From the NCBI GenBank assembly GCA_028723145.1, contig JAQYFM010000211.1, forward strand, positions 1-6,453: a DNA stretch of 6,453 nucleotides. Direction: 5' to 3'. This document shows positions 1 to 6,192 of this stretch, piece after piece. The first letter of the stretch is position 1; the number at the start of each line of letters is the position of its first letter. The notes under the pieces were generated by a model. It did no database searches and was not told the origin of the DNA. It saw nothing but the letters and a program-made list of their open reading frames with translations. The position numbers were made by a program, and so were the translations under genes. This DNA comes from Spirochaetales bacterium. GTDB lineage: Bacteria > Spirochaetota > Spirochaetia > Sphaerochaetales > Sphaerochaetaceae.

Positions 1-159
1 AAAACTTCTTGCAGTCTTAGGTAGTACAGACAAAAGTGTCCATAATCCAATAGCAGCAACTAATGAAAGTAGCAACCAAAGACGGCTTTTGGTTTTTTCT
101 GAAATCCGAGAATTATCTCTCTGATTATTCTCTGCTTTAGCAATTTTACCCTTAGCCAA
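1..159 (-). CDS. Partial membrane protein, probable ABC transporter permease N-terminus (truncated by window edge)
   Basis: This frame is open from a TTG at 159-157 (minus strand) to the window edge, giving 53 codons. The first ~23 residues are polar and basic (lysines, asparagines, arginines). A hydrophobic segment follows (about residues 27-44, containing LWLLLSLVAAIGLWTLLSVL), which reads as a first transmembrane helix. The end (LPKTARSF) resembles the stretch after helix 1 of NitT/TauT-type (nitrate/sulfonate/taurine) permeases, where a Pro-rich segment usually follows, but this is only a resemblance. TTG is chosen because GGGAGG lies six bases upstream and an in-frame TAA lies just beyond it. 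The overlapping ATG nearby belongs to a frame that stops after about 33 codons. The gene is divergent from the main cluster and may be functionally unrelated. It is confidently coding by start context and hydropathy, but its family is uncertain. Confidence 0.6.
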   Translation of the reverse strand, partial: MAKGKIAKAENNQRDNSRISEKTKSRLWLLLSLVAAIGLWTLLSVLPKTARSF

Positions 160-164
160 AACAT

Positions 165-170
165 GCCTCC
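165..170 (-). promoter_or_regulatory. Shine-Dalgarno that fixes a TTG start
   Basis: Read on the minus strand this is GGGAGG, six bases before the TTG at 159-157. It is a strong ribosome-binding site and is the main reason for assigning the non-ATG start to the leftward gene. Confidence 0.6.
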
Positions 171-204
171 CTTTTTCTTTACATATTTAGGCTAACACGG
201 ATTT

Positions 205-233
205 GAGATATTGGTAGTATGAACTTTTTTCAA
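205..233 (-). promoter_or_regulatory. Candidate promoter of the leftward gene
   Basis: On the minus strand TTGAAA (233-228) matches the sigma-70 -35 consensus at five of six positions. It is followed after 17 bases by TATCTC (210-205), a poor -10 that keeps only the leading TAT. The predicted leader to the TTG start would be about 40 nt. The spacing is ideal but the -10 is weak, so this is a tentative call in an AT-rich region. Confidence 0.3.
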
Positions 234-268
234 CCTTTTCTAATGTACATTTATTTATTGAGAAGAAA

Positions 269-319
269 AAAAAGCTTGCAATATATCGATATTGTAGTAA
301 GATATTACTAAGATATTAC
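269..319 (+). promoter_or_regulatory. Promoter/operator upstream of the permease genes, copy 1 of a two-part repeated element
   Basis: AAAAAGCTTG (269-278) is followed after 19 bases by two exact tandem copies of TAAGATATTAC (298-308 and 309-319). The same arrangement with identical spacing occurs at 2211-2258. Read as a sigma-70 promoter, TTGCAA (276-281) is the -35 and TAAGAT (298-303) the -10 with a 16-bp spacer, giving a leader of roughly 40 nt. The 11-bp direct repeat is one helical turn, as in tandem sites for OmpR/PhoB-type response regulators, and would cover the -10 and start site. The repeats and spacing are seen directly; the promoter and regulator reading is inferred. Confidence 0.6.
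279..294. repeat. Inverted repeat in the promoter spacer
   Basis: CAATAT (279-284) and ATATTG (289-294) are perfect 6-bp inverted arms around ATCG. An overlapping 10-bp perfect palindrome, ATATCGATAT, lies at 283-292. It sits between the proposed -35 and -10 of the permease promoter and is not present in the second promoter copy, so it could be an extra operator. Short AT-rich palindromes also arise by chance. Confidence 0.35.
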
Positions 320-348
320 AGAAAAATGTCATTTTTTGAGGTGAAAGA

Positions 349-1284
349 ATGAGTAATACGTCGATATCAAACAGTAAAGGAGCAAAACTCAGACGCGATA
401 TAAAACGTCATTTAGGAGTTTATGTACTTGCTTTTGTCCCATTCATCTACTACTTAGTTTTCAAATACATTCCAATATTTAATGCACAAATTGCATTTAA
501 AGATTTCATGGCACTTGATGGTGTATTAGGTTCAAAATGGGTTGGATTAAAAAACTTTAAGACCTTTTTTAATTCATTTTATTTTTGGTCTCTACTAAGG
601 AACACAGTATTTTATTCCATTGGTAAATTAGTAATTTCACTTCCGTTATCTATTATTTTATCTATAACAATATATGAGTGTACAAAACCACACTTAAGAA
701 AAATAGTTCAAACAATATCATACCTACCCCATTTCTTATCGTGGGTAATTATGTATGGAATACTTTTAGCTATCCTTGCCCCAGGTGATGGTTTAATTAA
801 TGATATTATTAAACTATTGGGTGGACAGCCAATAGACTTTTTATCAAACACAAAGACCTTTCCTTGGGTAGTTCTAATATCAGATGCTTGGAAAGAAATG
901 GGATGGTCAGCAATTATATTTATTGCAGCATTAATGGGAATTGATGGCTCTCTTTTTGAAGCAGCAATGGTAGAAGGAGCTAGTAGCTGGCAAAGAGTAA
1001 GATATATCACATTACCTTCAATTAAACCGGTAATTGTAACAGTATTAATATTAAAACTTGGAACAATTTTAGATGCAGGTTTTAATCAAATATTCATGCT
1101 ATATTCACCACAAGTTTATTCAGTAGCAGATATTATTGATACTTGGGTTTATAGACAAGGCTTACTTGAATTTGAATTCGGATTAGCAACTGCAGTAGGA
1201 TTATTCAAAGGTGTCTTTGGTATGATTCTAGTTCTACTTTCAAACGCTTTCTCTAAAAAGGTAAGCGGAACAGGATTATTTTAA
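349..1284 (+). CDS. CUT1-type ABC importer permease, LplB-like
   Basis: This 311-residue inner-membrane protein forms one half of the translocation channel of a binding-protein-dependent importer. Six hydrophobic segments are visible, at about residues 24-42, 85-108, 119-143, 172-197, 226-246 and 278-300. The cytoplasmic EAA loop that docks onto the ATPase is intact: E204-A-A, then G210-A-S-S-W214 and ITLP ending at P223. The stretch from G244 (FNQIFMLYSPQVY, then ADIIDTWVYRQGL) is characteristic of the LplB/YtcP-partner branch, which imports saccharides or related solutes. Length is normal for the family. The start is supported by GAGGTG (338-343) five bases before ATG. The gene is first in the cluster, and the second permease follows after 15 bases, so the two are surely co-transcribed. 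The transported substrate cannot be inferred from the permease. Confidence 0.93.
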   Translation: MSNTSISNSKGAKLRRDIKRHLGVYVLAFVPFIYYLVFKYIPIFNAQIAFKDFMALDGVLGSKWVGLKNFKTFFNSFYFWSLLRNTVFYSIGKLVISLPLSIILSITIYECTKPHLRKIVQTISYLPHFLSWVIMYGILLAILAPGDGLINDIIKLLGGQPIDFLSNTKTFPWVVLISDAWKEMGWSAIIFIAALMGIDGSLFEAAMVEGASSWQRVRYITLPSIKPVIVTVLILKLGTILDAGFNQIFMLYSPQVYSVADIIDTWVYRQGLLEFEFGLATAVGLFKGVFGMILVLLSNAFSKKVSGTGLF

Positions 1285-1299
1285 TTAGAGGTAGCTAAT

Positions 1300-2199
1300 A
1301 TGAAAAAAGATAATTCACAAAATGCTGTCAAAGTAAAGTTATCTAGAACAGATAGAATATTTAATATCTGTGTTGATGCTTTCTTAATCTTCATGCTCAT
1401 CGTATTAGTAATACCTCTATGGTCTACTATTACATTATCTTTTAGACCAAATCACTATATTGGTTCTTACTTAGAAGGTATGTTCCTTCCACCTTGGAAA
1501 TGGTCATTAGATGCATATCATGCATTACTTGGAAATGATGGATTTTTGGATGCCTTCTTAAATTCATTTAAAATATTAGTTGGTGGTGTGACATGTTCTT
1601 TACTACTAACCATTCCTATGGCGTATGTATTATCTGTACACACTTTACCAGGTAGAAAGTGGATAAACATCATTATCATGGTCCCATATGTTTTTAATGT
1701 TGGAATGATACCTACTTATCTACTAGTAAAGAGTGTAGGACTAATAGGACACTTAAGTGCTGTATTCTTACCTACAGCAATATCTACATATAACTGTATT
1801 ATCATGAAGCAGTTTTTTGAAGGAATTCCAGGGGAACTAAAAGAAAGTGCTAGAATCGATGGATGCTCAGAGATTAGAGTACTATTTAATATTATTATTC
1901 CTCTTTCAAAAGCAATTATCATGACAATTGGACTTTATTATGGAGTTGCTTTCTGGAACGACTTCTTCCATGCAATGCTCTATCTAACAGATAAGTACCC
2001 TCTTCCAATCTTACTAAGAAATATCTTGATTGGATCTGGCATGAATGAATTTGTTGAATCAAATGCATTTGGAAATGCACCAATTCAAGCAATAAAAGCT
2101 GCATCAGTGTTTATGGCTGCACTTCCTATGGTAGGTGCATATCCATTCATTCAAAAGTATTTCACAAAGGGAACTTTGGCAGGTTCTGTAAAGGGTTAA
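1300..2199 (+). CDS. CUT1-type ABC importer permease, YtcP-like (UgpE/MalG-type)
   Basis: This 299-residue inner-membrane protein is the second channel subunit, expected to pair with the upstream permease. Hydrophobic segments lie near residues 21-47, 86-112, 121-145, 150-170, 200-220 and 265-285. The EAA loop reads GIPGELKESARIDGCSE (about 175-191), then P201-L-S-K. It matches the family pattern of ESA/EAA followed by IDG, with Cys in place of the usual Ala after the Gly. The C-terminal FIQKYFTKGTLAGSVKG ending is typical of MalG/YtcP-type permeases. AGAGG (1287-1291) lies eight bases before the ATG. Only 15 bases separate it from the first permease. No ATPase gene follows, as is usual for this subfamily, whose members commonly share an MsmX-type ATPase encoded elsewhere. 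Confidence 0.93.
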   Translation: MKKDNSQNAVKVKLSRTDRIFNICVDAFLIFMLIVLVIPLWSTITLSFRPNHYIGSYLEGMFLPPWKWSLDAYHALLGNDGFLDAFLNSFKILVGGVTCSLLLTIPMAYVLSVHTLPGRKWINIIIMVPYVFNVGMIPTYLLVKSVGLIGHLSAVFLPTAISTYNCIIMKQFFEGIPGELKESARIDGCSEIRVLFNIIIPLSKAIIMTIGLYYGVAFWNDFFHAMLYLTDKYPLPILLRNILIGSGMNEFVESNAFGNAPIQAIKAASVFMAALPMVGAYPFIQKYFTKGTLAGSVKG

Positions 2200-2210
2200 T
2201 AATTGCCTAT

Positions 2211-2261
2211 AAAAAGCTTGGGCTTTTATATATACAAACTAAGATATTAGTAAGATATCTA
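2211..2261 (+). promoter_or_regulatory. Internal promoter/operator, copy 2 of the two-part repeated element
   Basis: AAAAAGCTTG (2211-2220) is followed after 19 bases by TAAGATATTAG (2240-2250) and TAAGATATCTA (2251-2261). Both the motif and the 29-base offset between its halves equal those at 269-319, while the intervening 19 bases are not conserved. As a sigma-70 promoter it would have TTGGGC (2218-2223), a 16-bp spacer and TAAGAT (2240-2245). The leader would be only about 20-25 nt. It implies that the methyltransferase, binding protein and downstream genes can be transcribed independently of the permeases, under the same control. Confidence 0.55.
2212..2227 (+). other. Small hairpin after the permease genes
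   Basis: AAAAGC (2212-2217) and GCTTTT (2222-2227) pair around a TTGG loop. With a one-base bulge the stem could extend by three further A-T pairs. There is no run of T after it and the stem is AU-rich, so it is not a convincing intrinsic terminator. It may give partial 3'-end protection or attenuation between the permeases and the next gene. It overlaps the conserved AAAAAGCTTG half of the second promoter-like element, so it may be incidental to that motif. Confidence 0.35.
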
Positions 2262-2274
2262 AAAAGAGGAATTA

Positions 2275-3240
2275 ATGACTAAAAGAGAATTAGTAAGAAA
2301 AGTCCTAAATGGAGAAGCAACACAAATTACACCTTCTTGTTTCTCACTTCACTTTCCACAAGAGGATAAATTTGGAGAAAGGACAATAAAAGCACATTTA
2401 CAATTTTTCAAAGATACAGACACAGATATCATCAAAATAATGAATGAAAATGCTTTCCCGGCTAACCCTGGTGTTTATTCTGCTGTAGATTTTAAACGCC
2501 TTAGAGTTCAGGATTCCAATTCTGCTTTCGTTCAAAACCAGGTGGATCTCGTTAAAGCAATTTTAGATAAAGCTGACAGCGATAAATATCCTATGTGCAC
2601 TATTCAAGGTGTAATAGCTTCACTAGGTCACTCAATGAGACCACAGTATCAGCCTCTTAGTGAAATAAGAGCTTTACAGTGTCAATGCTATAGAGAGAAT
2701 CCTCAGATATTAAAAGATGCAGTAAGTAGAGTAACGGAATCTCTATGTTACTTAGTTAGAGCGGTAATTGAAGCAGGTTGTGAATCTATTTTCTATGCAG
2801 TATTAGGTGGTGAGAAAGATTGCTTTACAAGAGAAGAAGCTGAAGATATCCAAGCACCTTTTGATAAAGCTGTAATGGAAGCTGCAAAAGTTGCAGGAGG
2901 AAAGGTAATACTTCACCTTTGTAAGACAAATCTAGATTTTGAAAGATTTACATCATATGCACCTTATATTGATGGCATTAACTGGGGTGTTTATGAGAAT
3001 TCAATTCCACTCGAGGAAGGTATCAAGTTATTTCCTGGCAAAACAATTTTAGGAGGCTTGGAACACCGAAGTGGTGTTATTAAAGATGGAAGCATTGAAG
3101 AAATAAAAGCTGAAGTACATAGCTTGAGACAAAAAATGAAAGGTTACCCTTTCATACTTGGAGCAGATTGCACACTTGCAACAGACCAAGATAGAAACAA
3201 AATCAAAGCTGCTGTTGAAGCTGCAAGAGATATATTATAG
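2275..3240 (+). CDS. URO-D-fold protein, probable zinc-dependent (corrinoid-type) methyltransferase
   Basis: This 321-residue soluble protein is of the uroporphyrinogen decarboxylase superfamily by overall pattern: N-terminal TKRELVRKVLNGE, a central EAGCESIFYAVLGGE barrel strand (about 166-180), INWGVYENSIPLEEGI (235-250), ILGGLEHRSG (258-267) and C-terminal FILGADCTLATD (293-304). The arginine-rich N-terminal active-site motif of true haem-pathway UroD is absent. Instead it has H214-L-C216 and C299, matching the His-X-Cys-Xn-Cys zinc site of MtaA/MtbA-type methyltransferases, which activate a thiol for methyl transfer from a corrinoid protein. This favours methyl transfer over decarboxylation, but no corrinoid protein gene is visible and the acceptor is unknown. 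AGAGGA (2265-2270) precedes the ATG by four bases. The gene sits between the permeases and the binding protein, and its stop codon overlaps the next gene's Shine-Dalgarno, so its role is probably tied to the imported solute. Confidence 0.8.
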   Translation: MTKRELVRKVLNGEATQITPSCFSLHFPQEDKFGERTIKAHLQFFKDTDTDIIKIMNENAFPANPGVYSAVDFKRLRVQDSNSAFVQNQVDLVKAILDKADSDKYPMCTIQGVIASLGHSMRPQYQPLSEIRALQCQCYRENPQILKDAVSRVTESLCYLVRAVIEAGCESIFYAVLGGEKDCFTREEAEDIQAPFDKAVMEAAKVAGGKVILHLCKTNLDFERFTSYAPYIDGINWGVYENSIPLEEGIKLFPGKTILGGLEHRSGVIKDGSIEEIKAEVHSLRQKMKGYPFILGADCTLATDQDRNKIKAAVEAARDIL

Positions 3241-3243
3241 GAG
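3239..3243 (+). promoter_or_regulatory. Shine-Dalgarno overlapping the upstream stop, fixing the binding-protein start
   Basis: AGGAG begins inside the TAG stop of the methyltransferase gene and lies ten bases before the ATG at 3254. A second purine run, AAGG (3248-3251), is too close to the start to act alone. The site supports 3254 over the in-frame upstream ATG at 3158, and suggests translational coupling with the gene before. Confidence 0.65.
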
Positions 3244-3253
3244 AAAAAAGGAA

Positions 3254-4831
3254 ATGAAAATTAGAAACATTGTTATTGCTTTGTTGATTGCATCTCTTTT
3301 CTGTTTGCCTGTTTTTTCACAAGGTTCAAAAGAAGAGACTTCATCCACTCAAGACAAGCTAATCGACATCACATTCTGGTACAATCCAGCCAATGTTGAA
3401 GCCGGTGCACCACCTGCAGACTGGTTTATTTATGACCGTCTCAAGGAAGAACTTGGAATTAATTTAATTCTTACTGCTCTTCCATCAAGTGCAACAGACC
3501 GCGATGTAAAGATGAATGCTGCAGGAGCCGCAAATGCACTCCCTGATATGATGCATCTTCGCAGACCAGTAATGATAAATTTAGCAAAGCAGGGTCTTTT
3601 GGCACCAGTAGATGATATGTTCGAAAAGATGCCAGAAAGAACAGCTAAAATGTATAATCAAGATTCCTTTGCTTATGCAACTTACAATGGTCACATTTAT
3701 GGCTTTGTTGCTTCAACAGGAGATATTAAAAAGAATGAAGGTATTTTAATTAGAAAAGACTGGTTAGATAATCTCGGTCTAGATATCCCTGTAACACTTG
3801 AAGATTACATGAATGTAATGAGAGCTTTCACATATAATGATCCAGACGGAAACGGAAAGGATGATACATATGGTTATGGTACATTCATTGAAATTACAGC
3901 TTCAGAAGAAGGTCTTGGAAGAAGACTTGATCCATTCTTTGGTGCCTTTGGATGTGCTGGTACTTGGGATCTTTCCAAGGAAAGTGCTGGCTTAAATATT
4001 CTTAAACCAGAATATTATGATGCACTCAATTTCATTGTTCAAATGAACCTTGAAGGTGTTATTGATCCTAACTGGCTCAGCCAAAAGAAAGATGATTTCA
4101 AAGCTAATTGGAAGCAGGGTAAATATGGCATGATGAGAGAACAAAACGCTTCATATGCTGCTGAATCAAACTATAAACCATTTGATAAAAACTTCCCTGA
4201 TGGAGAATGGATTGTAATTGCACCACCAGTTGGACCAGAAGGTAAGAGCGCAGTTGGTGTTTATACAAACGTTAATGATGGTGTTATTGCAATTAATTCT
4301 AAGATTACTCCAGAAAAGAAAGATGCTATTGCTAGAATGCTAGAGTGGATGTCTGGTCCTGGCTACTATGCAATTGGTTGGGGTGAAGAAGGTGTTAACT
4401 TTGTCTTTGATGAAGAAGGTGTTCCTACAACAAATGGCCTTGCAGATCCATCAAAGGGCTTTAACAAAGCAGAAATTGTACCTCTCTTACAGCTCAAGGG
4501 TCTTGCATATTACTGGGGTGAAGCAGAATTAAAGAGTAGATATCCTTCATATATAACAGAGTATTCAAAGAAACCAATGTCTGCTCTTGTAACATTACGT
4601 GAAATGCAGGCTCAGCCATGGATTAAGCAAGCTGGTGTTGATCTTCTTCCTCTTCCAAATGGAGACTTAAAGAGATACTACGAACAGAGTGTTGCTGAGT
4701 TTGCTTCTGGAAACAAAAAGCTTACTCCAGAATCATGGGATGCTTTCATTAAGCAATTCAAGGCTCTTGGTGGCCAGGATTGGAATGATGAAGGTGTAAA
4801 AACAGCTAAAGAATTAGGAATTCTTTATTAA
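3254..4831 (+). CDS. Extracellular solute-binding protein of the ABC importer (family 1, LplA/YtcQ-like)
   Basis: This 525-residue periplasmic or surface protein would capture the solute and deliver it to the two permeases. The start at 3254 gives a textbook signal peptide: MKIRN, a hydrophobic core (about 6-20) and a likely signal peptidase I site after V20-F-S22. An in-frame ATG at 3158 would add 32 residues inside the preceding gene and bury the signal peptide. C17 lies within the hydrophobic core with Phe before it, so a lipoprotein is unlikely. ITFWYNP (about 39-45), then LPDMMHLRRP (96-105), and KDWLDNLGLDIPVTLEDY (168-185) match large CUT1 binding proteins. The loop D196-P-D-G-N-G-K-D-D204 is an EF-hand-like calcium-binding pattern known in this class. 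The length, over 500 residues, fits the LplA/YtcQ/AlgQ group. It normally binds oligosaccharides, but the gene neighbours suggest that here the ligand may be a cysteine-containing or peptide-conjugated compound. Confidence 0.92.
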   Translation: MKIRNIVIALLIASLFCLPVFSQGSKEETSSTQDKLIDITFWYNPANVEAGAPPADWFIYDRLKEELGINLILTALPSSATDRDVKMNAAGAANALPDMMHLRRPVMINLAKQGLLAPVDDMFEKMPERTAKMYNQDSFAYATYNGHIYGFVASTGDIKKNEGILIRKDWLDNLGLDIPVTLEDYMNVMRAFTYNDPDGNGKDDTYGYGTFIEITASEEGLGRRLDPFFGAFGCAGTWDLSKESAGLNILKPEYYDALNFIVQMNLEGVIDPNWLSQKKDDFKANWKQGKYGMMREQNASYAAESNYKPFDKNFPDGEWIVIAPPVGPEGKSAVGVYTNVNDGVIAINSKITPEKKDAIARMLEWMSGPGYYAIGWGEEGVNFVFDEEGVPTTNGLADPSKGFNKAEIVPLLQLKGLAYYWGEAELKSRYPSYITEYSKKPMSALVTLREMQAQPWIKQAGVDLLPLPNGDLKRYYEQSVAEFASGNKKLTPESWDAFIKQFKALGGQDWNDEGVKTAKELGILY

Positions 4832-4845
4832 TAAGGATTAATAAT

Positions 4846-6192
4846 ATGACAGAAAGGCAAAAAGCCGCTTTATGGTGGGATAACCATATTAATGAATATA
4901 TCAATGATCTTTCAGGCTATGTTGCCTTTCCAAGTATTGCAGAAGAAGGTAAGGATGGTCTTCCTTTTGGAAGGCCATGCCTTGATATGTTACATTATAT
5001 GAAAGCTCTCATGGAAAAATATGGCATGAAGAGCGAAATAATAAGCAATGTATTTGCTTCTGGAACACTTAAGGGTGAAAAAGAAACAATTGCTGTTGCA
5101 TGTCACGGCGATGTTGTACCCGTTGATGGTAAATGGGATAAAGATCCGTTTATTCTCTATCAAAAAGAAGATCATCTTGTTGGTCGTGGAACAACAGATA
5201 ATAAAGGCGCAGGAATCGCAGTCCTATATGCAATTAGATACCTCATTGAAAGTGGATATAAATTTTCTCATTCAATAAATTTATTAATTGGTTCTGCTGA
5301 GGAAATAGGAATGAGAGATGTAAATATTGCATTTCCTAATGGTAACAATGCGCTATTAACACTTGTTCCAGATTCTGGCTTTCCAGTTGCATATGGTGAA
5401 AAATCAAGCTTAAAAGCTGAAATCACAATTGAAAAAACAAACTCGAAAATTCTTAAATTATTTGGTGGCAGTGGAGTTGGTGTTATTGATGAAGCAACTG
5501 CAATTCTAACAGACACAGAAGGCTTAAAACCAAATGTAGATATTAATATAAATGGCAATAAAGTCACTGCTGTTGGAAAAGCACGTCATAGCGCAACTCC
5601 AGATGAAGGTGTTTGTGCATTAAGAAAATTACTATGTTACTTAGATGAAAATAATCTTCTTGATAGTAACTTAAAGAAAGTAATATCAAGTTTTGTTGAT
5701 TTTCATGGAAGTGGTTTAAACATAGCATATCAAGATAAAGAAGAAGGCCCTCTTACACTAGTAATCACAAAATGCGAAACACTAAATAATATTTTTGTCT
5801 TTACACTCAACTCTCGATTCCCCTCATCTGTTGATGTAAAGACAATTATTGAAAGTATTAGAAATACTTTTACAAACATAAACGTTATATCAACCTCTCA
5901 AGGATTTAAAACACAAATGAATGGCACTTTGCAAAAGTTAAATAACATTGCAAATAGTGTTTATGGTTCTTCAAGAGAACCTTATGTAATGGCAGGTGGC
6001 ACATATGCACGCGCATTTAAACCTGCTATAGCATATGGGATGGGCTCTCCTACAGGTAATGCTAAGCCTCCTTTCCCTCAAGGAGAAGGAAGAGCTCACC
6101 AAAGAAATGAATCAGTTCAAATATCACGAATGAAGAACGGATTTATTATTTATATCGAAGCACTAAAGTTATTAGACAAGGAATTACAATGA
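4846..6192 (+). CDS. M20-family metallopeptidase, Sapep/PepV-like dipeptidase
   Basis: This 448-residue protein has no signal peptide and is expected to be cytoplasmic. It should hydrolyse dipeptides or related amide bonds with two bound metal ions. The complete M20 set is visible: H87-G-D89 in ACHGDVVPVDG, bridging D118 in GRGTTDNKGAG, catalytic E152 and metal ligand E153 in GSAEEIG, D176 in LVPDSGFPV, H248 in ARHSATPDEG within the lid domain, and C-terminal H418 with E422 in GEGRAHQRNE. MAGGTYARAF (382-391) is typical of the PepV/Sapep group. Length is in the usual range. TAAGGA (4832-4837) is eight bases before the ATG, 14 bases after the binding-protein stop. Its last codons overlap the start of the cysteine desulfidase gene, suggesting that it supplies that enzyme with cysteine from a peptide. 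Substrate specificity is not readable; an aminoacylase role remains possible. Confidence 0.9.
   Translation: MTERQKAALWWDNHINEYINDLSGYVAFPSIAEEGKDGLPFGRPCLDMLHYMKALMEKYGMKSEIISNVFASGTLKGEKETIAVACHGDVVPVDGKWDKDPFILYQKEDHLVGRGTTDNKGAGIAVLYAIRYLIESGYKFSHSINLLIGSAEEIGMRDVNIAFPNGNNALLTLVPDSGFPVAYGEKSSLKAEITIEKTNSKILKLFGGSGVGVIDEATAILTDTEGLKPNVDININGNKVTAVGKARHSATPDEGVCALRKLLCYLDENNLLDSNLKKVISSFVDFHGSGLNIAYQDKEEGPLTLVITKCETLNNIFVFTLNSRFPSSVDVKTIIESIRNTFTNINVISTSQGFKTQMNGTLQKLNNIANSVYGSSREPYVMAGGTYARAFKPAIAYGMGSPTGNAKPPFPQGEGRAHQRNESVQISRMKNGFIIYIEALKLLDKELQ

Noticed and set aside
164..165. ATG start for the leftward gene, overlapping the assigned TTG region
   Set aside because: Its frame meets a stop after about 33 codons with no family resemblance, while the TTG frame stays open and encodes a transmembrane helix.
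998..1005. A further TAAGATAT inside the first permease gene
   Set aside because: It is a single copy within the codons of the EAA loop region, without a second repeat or AAAAAGCTTG at the right distance, so it is probably chance.
708..2104. Open frames of 61-100 codons on the minus strand inside the permease genes
   Set aside because: They lie wholly opposite clear permease coding sequence, lack recognisable ribosome-binding sites or protein motifs, and look like shadows.
3302..3306. Lipoprotein signal in the binding protein (C17)
   Set aside because: The residue before the cysteine is Phe, and the hydrophobic core continues past it; a signal peptidase I site after S22 fits better.
4715..4724. 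AAAAAGCTTA inside the binding-protein gene, resembling the first half of the promoter element
   Set aside because: No TAAGATAT follows 29 bases later and the bases encode ordinary protein sequence.
4990..5567. Minus- and plus-strand open frames inside the peptidase gene (4990-5175, 5048-5278, 5268-5567)
   Set aside because: The peptidase frame has all catalytic motifs unbroken through this region; these frames have low-complexity or unrecognisable products and no start signals.
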